Positions 1 through 8,108 of a DNA stretch of 64,000 nucleotides are shown here, one piece after another. The notes below the pieces were generated by a model. The model ran no database searches. It worked only from the letters and a program-made list of their open reading frames with translations, and was not told the origin of the DNA. The DNA is from Solibacillus sp040273735 (lineage in GTDB: Bacteria > Bacillota > Bacilli > Bacillales_A > Planococcaceae): contig NZ_JBELZM010000015.1 of assembly GCF_040273735.1 (NCBI RefSeq), positions 1-64,000 on the forward strand. Reading direction: 5' to 3'. Both the position numbers and the translations under genes were made by a program. The number at the start of each line of letters is the position of its first letter. Positions within the stretch are counted from its first letter, which is position 1.

Positions 1-56
1 GCAAGCAGTTCATCAATTTGCTGAATTTCTTTTTCTACAAAATGAAATTCTGACAT
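1..56 (-). CDS. 5' end of an unidentified gene, cut by the window edge
   Basis: An ATG on the minus strand at 56 is preceded by a short purine-rich stretch (AGGTGC) and opens a frame that runs off the window. The 18 visible codons read MSEFHFVEKEIQQIDELL. It starts 20 bp beyond the stop of the NCS1 permease gene, so it is probably the last visible member of the pyrimidine-degradation operon. The fragment is too short to assign to a family. Confidence 0.5.
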   Translation of the reverse strand, partial: MSEFHFVEKEIQQIDELL

Positions 57-75
57 GATTGCACCTCGTTTACAT

Positions 76-1557
76 TTAATCTGTGGAAGCTGTTTGCTCT
101 ACACCAATCGGTTCTGGAACAGCATCAATTTCCCAGCTGCGTCCCGCTGTAATGCCTAAATACTCATCATCGCTCGGATTGACGATTTCAGCTTGCGGAT
201 ACTTCTTGAACCACCAGTATTTCGCCAGCACATAATAGATTGCTGCCCCCACAAAGAAGCCGACTAGTGAAGAAAACGATGGCCAAATATTCGCGATAAG
301 ACCGCCAAGCACCCAAGCAATAATACCCGCTACATTGACACCTTTTAAATAGCGATATTGCCCTTCCACCTCATAAAGGTCCTTTACATTTACTCGTCGC
401 TTACGGAGCAAGTAATAGTCAGCGAATAAAATACCAACAATCGAAGAAAGGATACCCCCTACAACGAGCAGAACGCTATTTAAAATATCGAACAAACTCC
501 AAGGCTGGACAATCGTTCCAACAATACCGGCAATGACTACACCTACCCAGAACGGTACTTTCGGTCCGCCGATATTCGAGAAAATCGTCGCAGCCGGAAT
601 AACGTTCGCAGAAGTATTTGTCGACCATTGTGCCAATACGATCATCGATAACAGCATCACTAGGACAATACCGCCTGCCGCTTGCTGAAGTGCGTTGACC
701 GGATCACCTGAACCAGTCGCCATATAACATACCGCACCGATGACAATCATCAGCGTATTGAAAATCGGCTGAACTACTAAAGAGCCAAGTAACTGTGTTT
801 TATTTCGTTTGAACCAGTTACGCTCATTTTTCGGTGCTTTGAAGTGACGGGAAAGCGTCGGCATATCCGCAGCCAATGTAGCCCAGAAGCCCATAATCGC
901 CATCGCGACAACCATGAATGCCGTAAACTGTTCAAAACCTGTTTGCGGAGCTTCCACCCAAGACCATACTGCTTTTCCTTGCTCTTTCGCTTCAGCTGAT
1001 AATTGCAAATACATCCAAATCGAAATAAAGATAATGATCGGTGCAGCGAAATCGGCGAAACGTTCAATTGATTTAATCCCTAGCGACACGTTGAACAACT
1101 GCAATGTCGCAAATACAAGGAAACATACAAACCAGTTGTCAAAACCAACCATAATATTCAGGATACCATTGATCGCCAATGCCCCGAAATACGTGTTGAT
1201 CCCGAACCAGCACGATGCTGTAAATGCACGGGCAAATGACGGTAAATGTGTGCCGAGCGTTCCGAATGGGGCACGCATATAAACAGGAAACGATAATCCG
1301 TGCTCTACACCGATATCCCCGATAATGACCATGAAAATCCCGATTAGAATCGAACCGACCAATGTCGCAAGGATAAGCATCGGCATACTTAGATTAACAA
1401 TCCCACCTGCACCGATCGCAAATGCGGCGAGTACGATGGCCATCCCTACCCAGATGACACCAAAGCCCATCATGCCAATACTGCGATTTTCATGTGTGAC
1501 AGGAAGTAAATCCGGTGATTTTAAATAGTTACTATTTGTGTCTTTTCTGTCTGACAT
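76..1557 (-). CDS. NCS1-family nucleobase:cation symporter
   Basis: This 493-residue integral membrane protein has about twelve hydrophobic segments and the usual length and layout of the nucleobase-cation-symport-1 family (Mhp1, PucI, uracil and allantoin permeases). A soluble N-terminus of about 30 residues precedes the first helix. A cytoplasmic loop with PTLSRHFKAPKNERNW near residues 230-250 is typical of the family. It follows preA in the same operon and starts with ATG after an AGAGAGGTG ribosome-binding site. The context points to import of uracil, thymine, dihydropyrimidine or hydantoin, driven by Na+ or H+. The substrate cannot be read from the sequence. Confidence 0.9.
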   Translation of the reverse strand: MSDRKDTNSNYLKSPDLLPVTHENRSIGMMGFGVIWVGMAIVLAAFAIGAGGIVNLSMPMLILATLVGSILIGIFMVIIGDIGVEHGLSFPVYMRAPFGTLGTHLPSFARAFTASCWFGINTYFGALAINGILNIMVGFDNWFVCFLVFATLQLFNVSLGIKSIERFADFAAPIIIFISIWMYLQLSAEAKEQGKAVWSWVEAPQTGFEQFTAFMVVAMAIMGFWATLAADMPTLSRHFKAPKNERNWFKRNKTQLLGSLVVQPIFNTLMIVIGAVCYMATGSGDPVNALQQAAGGIVLVMLLSMIVLAQWSTNTSANVIPAATIFSNIGGPKVPFWVGVVIAGIVGTIVQPWSLFDILNSVLLVVGGILSSIVGILFADYYLLRKRRVNVKDLYEVEGQYRYLKGVNVAGIIAWVLGGLIANIWPSFSSLVGFFVGAAIYYVLAKYWWFKKYPQAEIVNPSDDEYLGITAGRSWEIDAVPEPIGVEQTASTD

Positions 1558-1605
1558 CGCTACACCTCTCTTTATTCAATTTTTGGGACTACAGGACGTG
1601 GGTCA

Positions 1606-1644
1606 GTCAGCCGTTGACGCACAATGCGACGCTGTTAGGCTGAC
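1606..1644 (-). other. intercistronic hairpin between preA and the permease gene
   Basis: The 115-bp gap between the two genes holds a perfect 7-bp inverted repeat, GTCAGCC and GGCTGAC, with a 25-nt loop and no clear T-run on either strand. It may be an RNA processing or stability element, or a weak attenuator lowering permease expression relative to preTA. This is inference from structure alone. Confidence 0.3.
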
Positions 1645-1672
1645 ATCCATGCCTTTAAAAAATTGGTGCCAA

Positions 1673-2956
1673 CTACCTCGCAACACTTGAACTGCTTGGA
1701 GCAAATCCTGCGATTAATGTCTGTCTTTCATTCCATGTCATCGGCGGCTGTGTCGGAACAAGCTCCTTCATCGTAATCGCACCTTCTGCCGGACAGACAA
1801 TCGAACATAAATTACAGCCAACGCAGTCTTCCTCACGCACTTTCAGCATTGGACGGCCATCTTCTGTATACAGATCGATACATTGATGGGACGTATCTTC
1901 GCAGGCAATATGGCATTTATTACAGTTAATGCAAACATCATTATTGATTTCTGCAACAACTTTATAATTTAAGTCTAAATCTCCCCAATCCGAATATTTC
2001 GGTACCGTTTTGCCGACTAAATCCATAACCGATGTTAAGCCTTTATCGTCTAAATAATTGCTTAATCCATCAATCATATCTTCAACAATGCTGAAGCCAT
2101 GGTGCATTGCCGCCGTACAAACTTGTACACTAGTCGACCCCATCAAGATGAACTCTGCAGCGTCCTGCCAGTTCGAAATACCGCCAATCCCGGAGATCGG
2201 TAAATTGATATACGGACTTCTTGCACACTCGCCCACCATGTTCAGTGCAATTGGCTTAACGGCCGGTCCGCAATAACCTCCGTGCGCCCCTTTATTGCCA
2301 ACATGCGGAATCGTGTTCCAAGAGTTCAGATCAACACCCGCCAAACTATTGATCGTGTTGATCATACTAATCGCATCCGCACCGCCGCGTACCGCTGCTT
2401 CCGCCGTTACAGTAATATCCGTAATATTCGGTGTCAGTTTGACGATGACCGGCACTTCAGCATATTCTTTCGCCCAATATGTCTGCTTTTCCACCAGTTC
2501 AGGCACTTGACCCGAAGCGGCTCCCATCCCACGTTCCGCCATACCATGTGGGCAGCCGAAGTTTAATTCGAAGCCATCTACCCCAACATCCTGGACTCTT
2601 TTCACGATTTCATGCCACTTTTCGGCTTTCGGCTCCACCATTAACGAAGCGATGATCGTATGGTCCGGGAACCGCTTTTTCGTTTCATAAATTTCCTTTA
2701 AGTTCACTTCCAGTGGTCGGTCTGTGATGAGCTCAATATTGTTGAAACCCGCCACCTTCTGACCGTTAAAACTAACAGCAGCAAAGCGTGAAGAAACGTT
2801 TAAAATAGGGTCCCCCAACGTTTTCCATACTGCGCCGCCCCAGCCCGCTTCAAATGCACGCTGCACTTGATAGCCGGAGTTTGTCGGTGGTGCCGATGCC
2901 AACCAAAAAGGATTCGGTGACTTAATACCAGCAAAATCTATTCGTAAATCTGCCAT
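1673..2956 (-). CDS. preA: NAD-dependent dihydropyrimidine dehydrogenase subunit PreA
   Basis: This 427-residue catalytic subunit reduces uracil or thymine to the 5,6-dihydro form (step 1 of the reductive pathway). Residues 1-320 form the FMN-binding barrel related to class 1 dihydroorotate dehydrogenase, with the ELNFGCPH segment near 128 and the ISGIGGI phosphate-binding region near 255. The C-terminus carries two 4Fe-4S ferredoxin motifs, CINCNKCHIAC (about 342) and CVGCNLCSIVCP (about 378), which pass electrons to and from PreT. It lies 11 bp after preT and has an AGGGGGAATTGAA ribosome-binding site. The length and cluster pattern match E. coli PreA. Confidence 0.95.
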   Translation of the reverse strand: MADLRIDFAGIKSPNPFWLASAPPTNSGYQVQRAFEAGWGGAVWKTLGDPILNVSSRFAAVSFNGQKVAGFNNIELITDRPLEVNLKEIYETKKRFPDHTIIASLMVEPKAEKWHEIVKRVQDVGVDGFELNFGCPHGMAERGMGAASGQVPELVEKQTYWAKEYAEVPVIVKLTPNITDITVTAEAAVRGGADAISMINTINSLAGVDLNSWNTIPHVGNKGAHGGYCGPAVKPIALNMVGECARSPYINLPISGIGGISNWQDAAEFILMGSTSVQVCTAAMHHGFSIVEDMIDGLSNYLDDKGLTSVMDLVGKTVPKYSDWGDLDLNYKVVAEINNDVCINCNKCHIACEDTSHQCIDLYTEDGRPMLKVREEDCVGCNLCSIVCPAEGAITMKELVPTQPPMTWNERQTLIAGFAPSSSSVAR

Positions 2957-2967
2957 TTCAATTCCCC

Positions 2968-4305
2968 CTATGCAATTTCTGAATTTGCGTTTAGTTCATA
3001 ATGAATCGCGTAAGCCGAATCTTTGCCTTGCTGCGCCGCCGATACGACTGTCGCCTCACCGTACCCGTTGCCGTAAATCGCATCACCGCAAGCGTAGATT
3101 TTCGGATTTGATGTCTTCAGGCTATGGTGATCCACATCAATCACACCGCGTGTATTTGCCAACCCTAAATGCTCAATCAGCTCATACTGTTTCGTTTGGC
3201 CGATCGCCCGAATAACCGCATCCGCCTCAATCACAAATTCAGAACCAGGAATCTCCATTAACGTTCCTTTTCCATTTTCGATATCCGTCAGTTTCATTTT
3301 GATGCATTCCATTCCGATCACTTTACCGTTTTCGTCGCCAATGATACGCTTCGGCAATGTCAGCCATCTGAATTCAACACCGTCCTGCTTCGCAAAATCA
3401 AACTCAAAATCATATGCCGTCATTTCGTTTGAAGTACGACGGTAAACGATTTGCACCTGTTCAGCACCCAATCTTACAGAACATGTCGCTGCATCAATCG
3501 CAGTATTGCCGGCACCGATAACGAGCACTTTTTTGCCTAGCACTCGATCCGTGAATGAAGATTTTGATTCCTTTACAAAATCAATCGCATCATACACACC
3601 ATCCAGGTTTTCTCCCTCAACGCCCAGCACCGGTACTTTCCCCATACCAACCGCTACAATAATGCGGTCATAATTTTCAAGCAGTTCATCAACCAATACA
3701 TCTTCGCCGATTTTCGTGCTCGTTCTGATTTCAACGCCTAGGTTTTGTACTTGCTGCACTTCCCATTCCACAACATCTTGCGGCAGACGGAATGAAACGA
3801 TGCCGTAATAATTCAGGCCACCCGCTTTTTCATCTGCTTCGAAAATCGTCACACCGTAACCTAGCAATGCCAGTTCACGTGCAGCAGATAACCCTGCCGG
3901 CCCGCTTCCGATAATCGCGACTTTCTTGCCGTTTGCCCGTTGTGGCGTAAACAGATTGACATTCGACTCACGCAGCCAATCCGTTGCATAGCGCTGAAGG
4001 TGACCAATTTGAATCGGTTTTTCTTCACTGTTCAACACACAAGCCCCCTCACAAAGCTCGATTGTTGGACAAACGCGCGCACAGCTTGCGCCTACCGGAT
4101 TTGATTCCATGATGACACGCGCAGAACCTTTCATATTATTCGAAGCAATTTTCTTTATAAAGCTTGGAATATTAATGCTCGTTGGACATGCCTGCACACA
4201 AGGTGGATCATAGCAATACAAACAACGATTCGCTTCAACAGTTGCTGCGTATGTTGTTAAGCCACCAAATATTTCTTCAAAGTTTTTCGCTAAACTATTG
4301 CTCAT
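2968..4305 (-). CDS. preT: NAD(P)-dependent dihydropyrimidine dehydrogenase subunit PreT
   Basis: This 445-residue electron-transfer subunit partners PreA. The N-terminal 120 residues hold the cysteine clusters of the GltD-like 4Fe-4S domain (CLYCYDPPCVQACP and CARVCP...CEGAC). An FAD-binding GSGPAGLSAAREL motif follows near residue 131, and a second nucleotide-binding motif, VIGAGNTAIDAA, lies near 263. The layout equals that of E. coli PreT and of the N-terminal half of animal DPYD. It is downstream of hydA with a 49-bp gap and has the ribosome-binding site GAGAGGG. Confidence 0.95.
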   Translation of the reverse strand: MSNSLAKNFEEIFGGLTTYAATVEANRCLYCYDPPCVQACPTSINIPSFIKKIASNNMKGSARVIMESNPVGASCARVCPTIELCEGACVLNSEEKPIQIGHLQRYATDWLRESNVNLFTPQRANGKKVAIIGSGPAGLSAARELALLGYGVTIFEADEKAGGLNYYGIVSFRLPQDVVEWEVQQVQNLGVEIRTSTKIGEDVLVDELLENYDRIIVAVGMGKVPVLGVEGENLDGVYDAIDFVKESKSSFTDRVLGKKVLVIGAGNTAIDAATCSVRLGAEQVQIVYRRTSNEMTAYDFEFDFAKQDGVEFRWLTLPKRIIGDENGKVIGMECIKMKLTDIENGKGTLMEIPGSEFVIEADAVIRAIGQTKQYELIEHLGLANTRGVIDVDHHSLKTSNPKIYACGDAIYGNGYGEATVVSAAQQGKDSAYAIHYELNANSEIA

Positions 4306-4354
4306 TTCATAACAACCCTCTCCAGTTTGATTTGTTATTACTTTTAGCTATTGA

Positions 4355-5752
4355 TCATGAAGTTACTTTAGTGGAACCTTTTACTTCACGACGGATATAC
4401 TTGCCGCTTCCAAGCTGTCCGACGAATTTTTTATCTTGAATGACATATTCACCGCGTACTAGCACACTTGTTGGCTCACCCGTCACTTCCAGCCCTTCAA
4501 ATGCGTTGTAGTCCACATTCATATGATGTGTTTCTGCAGAGATCGTACGTTTTACTGTCGGATCGAATAATACGATATCCGCATCCGAACCGACCGCGAT
4601 CGTTCCTTTTTTAGGGAATAGCCCAAAAATCTTCGCAGACTGCGTTGAAATCATATCGACAAACTCGTTTTCCGTAATGCGGCCTTTCGCAACACCTTCT
4701 GAATACAGTACAGAGAAACGGTCTTCGATAAACGGCCCGCCATTCGGGATTTTCGAGAAGTCATCTTTCCCTAATGTTTTCTTGCCGTTGAAGCTGAATG
4801 AACATTGATCCGAACCAATTGTTTGCAGCTGTTTCGCTTTCAATGCATTCCACAATACTTCCTGATGCTCTACAGGACGTAACGGCGGTGACCAGACGTA
4901 TTTTGCACCTTCAAAGTTCGGCTTTTCCAATGCTGTCTGGTCAAGCACTAAATACGGTGGACAAGTTTCACCTAACACGTTGTAGCCTTTATTACGTGCC
5001 GAAATGATTTCATCTACCGCTTCTTTACACGTTACATGCACGACATATAATTGCGCTCCAGCCAAGTTTGCCAGCTCAATCGCACGCTTCGTCGCTTCGC
5101 CTTCTACTTCTGGCGGACGAGTTAGCGCATGATAAATCGGCTCCGTCTGGCCATTCGCTTTCGCTTCTTCTACTAATTCATCGATAACCGATCCGTTTTC
5201 GCAATGGACCATAACCGTTGCGCCAAGCTTCTTCCCGACTTTAAATGCCTGGAATAACGTCCGATCCGTCGCCTGGAATTCCTTCGCATATGCAAGGAAC
5301 ACTTTGATCGAGCTGATCCCGCCTCTTTCCAGGGCTTCCGGTAATTCCTGCAGGCGCTTTTCATTTAAATCACCGATCATTAAGTGGAAGCCGTAGTCGA
5401 TTACAGCCTTATCTTTTGCTTTGCCGTGCCATGTATCGATTGCATCCATCAATGTTGGCGAGCCTGCACTAATACAGAAATCGATAATCGTCGTTGTTCC
5501 TCCGTATGCCGCAGCAATCGTTCCTGATTGCCAGTCATCATCCGTTACCGTGTTGTTGAACGGCATATCGAGATGGGTATGAGGGTCAATACCACCCGGG
5601 AATAAAAGCTTTCCTGTTGCATCAATAATTTCCGCTTCCGCATCATCTATTTTTGCTGCAATTTGAGTGATGATTCCGTCCTCAATCAGCACATCCCCTT
5701 TAAACGTATCCGCAGCAGTAACAATTGTTCCCCCAGTAATAATCTTTTTCAT
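4355..5752 (-). CDS. hydA: dihydropyrimidinase (D-hydantoinase)
   Basis: This 465-residue cyclic amidohydrolase opens 5,6-dihydrouracil or dihydrothymine to N-carbamoyl-beta-alanine or its methyl homologue (step 2). The metal-binding motif GGIDPHTHLDMPF lies at about residues 53-65. The family's carboxylated lysine falls in the SSIKVFLAY segment near 150, with further metal ligands in MVHCENG and YVVHVTC. The length is typical of Bacillus hydantoinases. It is the first gene of the operon hydA-preT-preA-permease, with a strong ribosome-binding site (AGGAGGG, 6 nt before ATG). D-hydantoinase activity on other substrates is possible. Confidence 0.95.
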   Translation of the reverse strand: MKKIITGGTIVTAADTFKGDVLIEDGIITQIAAKIDDAEAEIIDATGKLLFPGGIDPHTHLDMPFNNTVTDDDWQSGTIAAAYGGTTTIIDFCISAGSPTLMDAIDTWHGKAKDKAVIDYGFHLMIGDLNEKRLQELPEALERGGISSIKVFLAYAKEFQATDRTLFQAFKVGKKLGATVMVHCENGSVIDELVEEAKANGQTEPIYHALTRPPEVEGEATKRAIELANLAGAQLYVVHVTCKEAVDEIISARNKGYNVLGETCPPYLVLDQTALEKPNFEGAKYVWSPPLRPVEHQEVLWNALKAKQLQTIGSDQCSFSFNGKKTLGKDDFSKIPNGGPFIEDRFSVLYSEGVAKGRITENEFVDMISTQSAKIFGLFPKKGTIAVGSDADIVLFDPTVKRTISAETHHMNVDYNAFEGLEVTGEPTSVLVRGEYVIQDKKFVGQLGSGKYIRREVKGSTKVTS

Positions 5753-6135
5753 ATGAACCCTCCTAGTTTTCTAGTAATTTCTATTGAAAAAATGAAAAAC
5801 CAAAGTGCATCCTAGTAGAACCAACTTTTGAGAATATTTACTAGTTTTTAAGCATATAATTTAATATAAAGTATTATATGTAACAATTAGTAACATAATA
5901 TCTAATTAACAGAAAAAAATTTAAATAAATATTTTCCGTTAGTAAATCCTTGTGAATCCTTCATATATATAACTTTACTGAATATTTCGACTAAAATTAA
6001 TATACAAAAGGTAATTTTTTCCGCAAATATTTTAGACAAAAGGTTAAAAGTTGTAAGGATATATGCTATCTTTGTGTAAGTTTTTCTAACATAATGTATC
6101 AGTTTTCACATAGGAGCGGGGTGCCTAAGAAGGTT
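5753..6135. other. AT-rich leader and promoter region of the hydA operon
   Basis: This 383-bp stretch has no convincing open reading frame. It is very AT-rich, with repeated CTAGT/ACTAG words near 5765, 5811 and 5845 and the two TTGGTT boxes described separately. The promoter for the hydA operon should lie here, but no single -35/-10 pair stands out. A lone variant of the array octamer (TTCTAAC) is at 6084-6090. Confidence 0.5.
5798..5824 (-). promoter_or_regulatory. two TTGGTT boxes, candidate PucR-type operator
   Basis: On the minus strand the hydA leader has two direct copies of TTGGTT, at 5824-5819 and 5803-5798, exactly 21 bp apart and 46-72 bp before the hydA start. The core TTGGTT is the centre of the B. 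subtilis PucR box (WWWCNTTGGTTAA). The flanks match that consensus only partly. A PucR-family gene lies in the same locus, so these are candidate sites for pathway control. This is inference. Confidence 0.35.
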
Positions 6136-6520
6136 TTCTAATATATCGGGAGGATGTTCTAATATATTTTTATTTGTTCTAATAAAATTTGGATTTTCTA
6201 ATATATCGTTCTATTGTTCTAATATGTGTGCGCAATATTCTAATATCCTCTCCCAATCATCAAATAGCCACACCGTTTCTTCTAATATCCGCCGGCAATG
6301 TTCTAATAAAACTATAAACCCGCATTCACCCGAGCTTAAATCTGCGTCCGCCAACCCAATTAACGCCCATTCTTCTAATAAACACCCTAACTGTTCTAAT
6401 AAACTGCCCTCTTCTTCTAATAGCCCTAACAAATGTTCTAATAAAATATAAATCCGCCTCTACCCGCGCCTAAATCAGTATCGGCAAACTCCTTCTAATA
6501 CCCAACCTTATTGTCCTAAT
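6136..6520 (+). repeat. phased TTCTAATA octamer array (21-bp period)
   Basis: Thirteen exact copies of TTCTAATA start at 6136, 6157, 6177, 6196, 6217, 6238, 6280, 6301, 6373, 6394, 6415, 6436 and 6493. Near-copies start at 6259 (ATCAAATA) and 6514 (TCCTAATA). All are in one orientation. Most steps are exactly 21 bp; two are 19 and 20, and two longer gaps are 72 and 57. The spacers differ in sequence. Many copies alternate between a TG prefix and a pyrimidine prefix, suggesting an older 42-bp unit. The array fills the gap between the terminator at 6529-6564 and the hydA leader. On the minus strand the octamer reads TATTAGAA. No function is known to me. Confidence 0.85.
6301..6490 (+). repeat. 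decayed direct duplication inside the octamer array
   Basis: The two long gaps of the array contain related segments about 135 bp apart, at about 6301-6354 and 6436-6489. Both run TTCTAATAAAA, TATAAA, CCGC, ACCCG, GC, TAAATC, TC, GC and AAC in the same order, with scattered differences between. They are therefore divergent copies of a unit of roughly 54 bp, showing the array has grown by duplication and then drifted. Confidence 0.65.
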
Positions 6521-6528
6521 AAAAACAA

Positions 6529-6564
6529 AAACAGCCTCACCCCATATCCGGAATCAGGCTGTTT
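6529..6564 (-). terminator. terminator of the semialdehyde dehydrogenase gene
   Basis: A perfect 9-bp stem, AAACAGCCT with AGGCTGTTT, has an 18-nt loop. On the minus strand it is followed by TTGTTTTT. It begins 12 bp after the stop codon of the gene ending at 6576 and separates it from the octamer array. Confidence 0.85.
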
Positions 6565-6575
6565 CTGCATGTATT

Positions 6576-8093
6576 TTAATTATTGCTAGGGAAAGCGAAT
6601 GTCGATGCTGTCGTTTCTGTTGTATCTGGCCAGCGTTCCGATACCGTTTTCGTTTTTGTAAAGAATCGGGCCTGATCCGGACCAAACATATGCCCCTCAC
6701 CAAAGCGCGATCCTTTAAAGCCGGCAAAGTTATGATAGCCGACAGGGATTGGAATCGGCACATTGACGCCGACCATCCCGACATCAATCTCCGTTGTAAA
6801 CTTGCGCGCCGCCGCCCCATCATTCGTGAAGATCGTGACCCCATTTGCCAAATCCTGGCCGTTAATGAAATCAATCGCTTCCGAAAGCGAATTTACGCGC
6901 ACGACATTACGAGCCGGACCGAAAACTTCCTCATCGAAAATCTCCATCTCCTTCGTAATATTGTCCAGCAATGTCGGACCTACGAAGAAGCCTTCCGAGT
7001 TTTTCACGATATCCAGCTCACGGCCGTCAACTACTACCGTCGCACCTTGACGTTCAGCTAAATCGATTGCTTTCAAAATATTCTCTTTCGACTCTTTCGA
7101 AATGACCGGACCAAAATCCGTGCCTTCTTCTTTATAGCTGCCAACTTTTAAGTTGCTGATTTTCTCTTTCAAAATCGCAACAAGTCGATCAGCCGTCTCT
7201 TCACCAACCGGCATAATTGTAGAAATCGCCATACAGCGTTGGGAAGCCGCGCCATATGCAGCACCTATAAACGCATTCGCCACTTGCTCTAAATCCGCAT
7301 CCGGCATAACGACCATATTATTTTTCCCGCCGCCTAAAGCAGTAACGCGCTTGCCGTATTTTGAACCCGTTTCATAAATATATTTTGCAACAGGCGTAGA
7401 GCCGACAAATGAAATCGCTTGAACAGTCGGGTTTTCCAGCAGCTCATTTACCGCATCTTTACTGCCGTTTACTACTGTCCAGATCCCGTCCGGCAATCCT
7501 GCTTTTTTCCATAACTCACTGACAAACAACGAAGTCATCGGCACCTTTTCGGATGCTTTTAAAATAACCGCATTCCCAACAGCGACTGCCATCGATGTTT
7601 GCGCTAACGGCACCATGATTGGGAAGTTAAATGGCGAGATCGCTGCAACGACACCTAAAGGGTACTTCGCAGAGTAGGCATTAATTTGACCACCTACATT
7701 TACCGAATATTCCCCTTTCACTAAATGAGGTGCACCGATTGCCAGGTCAACCGATTCCAGTGCACGTGTCACTTCACCGCGCGCATCCTCCAGCGTTTTC
7801 CCGCTCTCCGTACAAATAATGTCCAACAGCTGATCCATATTTTCTGTCAGTAAAAATCGGAAGCGCATCAACACTTCAGCACGCTTCGCAACAGACAGAT
7901 CACGCCATGCCGGGAAAGCCGCTTTTGCTGCTGCAATGGCTTCACGTGTTTCTTCAGCTGTCGCAATCGGAACTTCGGCAATTACTTCGCCTGTCGTCGG
8001 GTTATAAACTTTCGAATAGTTGTCGTTCTTCCCTTCGACCAATTCCCCATTGATAAAATGTGTTAATTTTTTTACCGAAACTGCTTCTGTCAT
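6576..8093 (-). CDS. mmsA: CoA-acylating (methyl)malonate-semialdehyde dehydrogenase
   Basis: This 505-residue ALDH-superfamily enzyme oxidises malonate or methylmalonate semialdehyde with NAD+ and CoA, releasing CO2 and giving acetyl-CoA or propionyl-CoA. Family marks are the N-terminal HFINGELVEG, the Rossmann region SFVGSTPVAKYIYETG near 230, the conserved ALGGGKNN, and the catalytic cysteine in SQRCMAIS near 285. The same family includes IolA of inositol catabolism. Next to the beta-alanine-type aminotransferase and the pyrimidine genes, its likely job is the last step of uracil and thymine breakdown. It lies 15 bp after the aminotransferase gene; the ribosome-binding site is GGGGGAT. Confidence 0.93.
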   Translation of the reverse strand: MTEAVSVKKLTHFINGELVEGKNDNYSKVYNPTTGEVIAEVPIATAEETREAIAAAKAAFPAWRDLSVAKRAEVLMRFRFLLTENMDQLLDIICTESGKTLEDARGEVTRALESVDLAIGAPHLVKGEYSVNVGGQINAYSAKYPLGVVAAISPFNFPIMVPLAQTSMAVAVGNAVILKASEKVPMTSLFVSELWKKAGLPDGIWTVVNGSKDAVNELLENPTVQAISFVGSTPVAKYIYETGSKYGKRVTALGGGKNNMVVMPDADLEQVANAFIGAAYGAASQRCMAISTIMPVGEETADRLVAILKEKISNLKVGSYKEEGTDFGPVISKESKENILKAIDLAERQGATVVVDGRELDIVKNSEGFFVGPTLLDNITKEMEIFDEEVFGPARNVVRVNSLSEAIDFINGQDLANGVTIFTNDGAAARKFTTEIDVGMVGVNVPIPIPVGYHNFAGFKGSRFGEGHMFGPDQARFFTKTKTVSERWPDTTETTASTFAFPSNN

Positions 8094-8108
8094 TATGAAG
8101 ATCCCCCT

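Noticed and set aside
914..1282. 122-codon plus-strand frame opposite the permease gene
   Set aside because: It is an antisense shadow of a clear NCS1 transporter and has no translation signal.
6224..6451. 75-codon plus-strand frame over the octamer array rich in Ser-Asn
   Set aside because: It only reflects translation of the repeated TCTAAT words, has no ribosome-binding site, and its edges do not match the array.
6136..6520. CRISPR array
   Set aside because: The repeated unit is only 8 bp with 13-bp spacers, not palindromic, and no cas genes are nearby.
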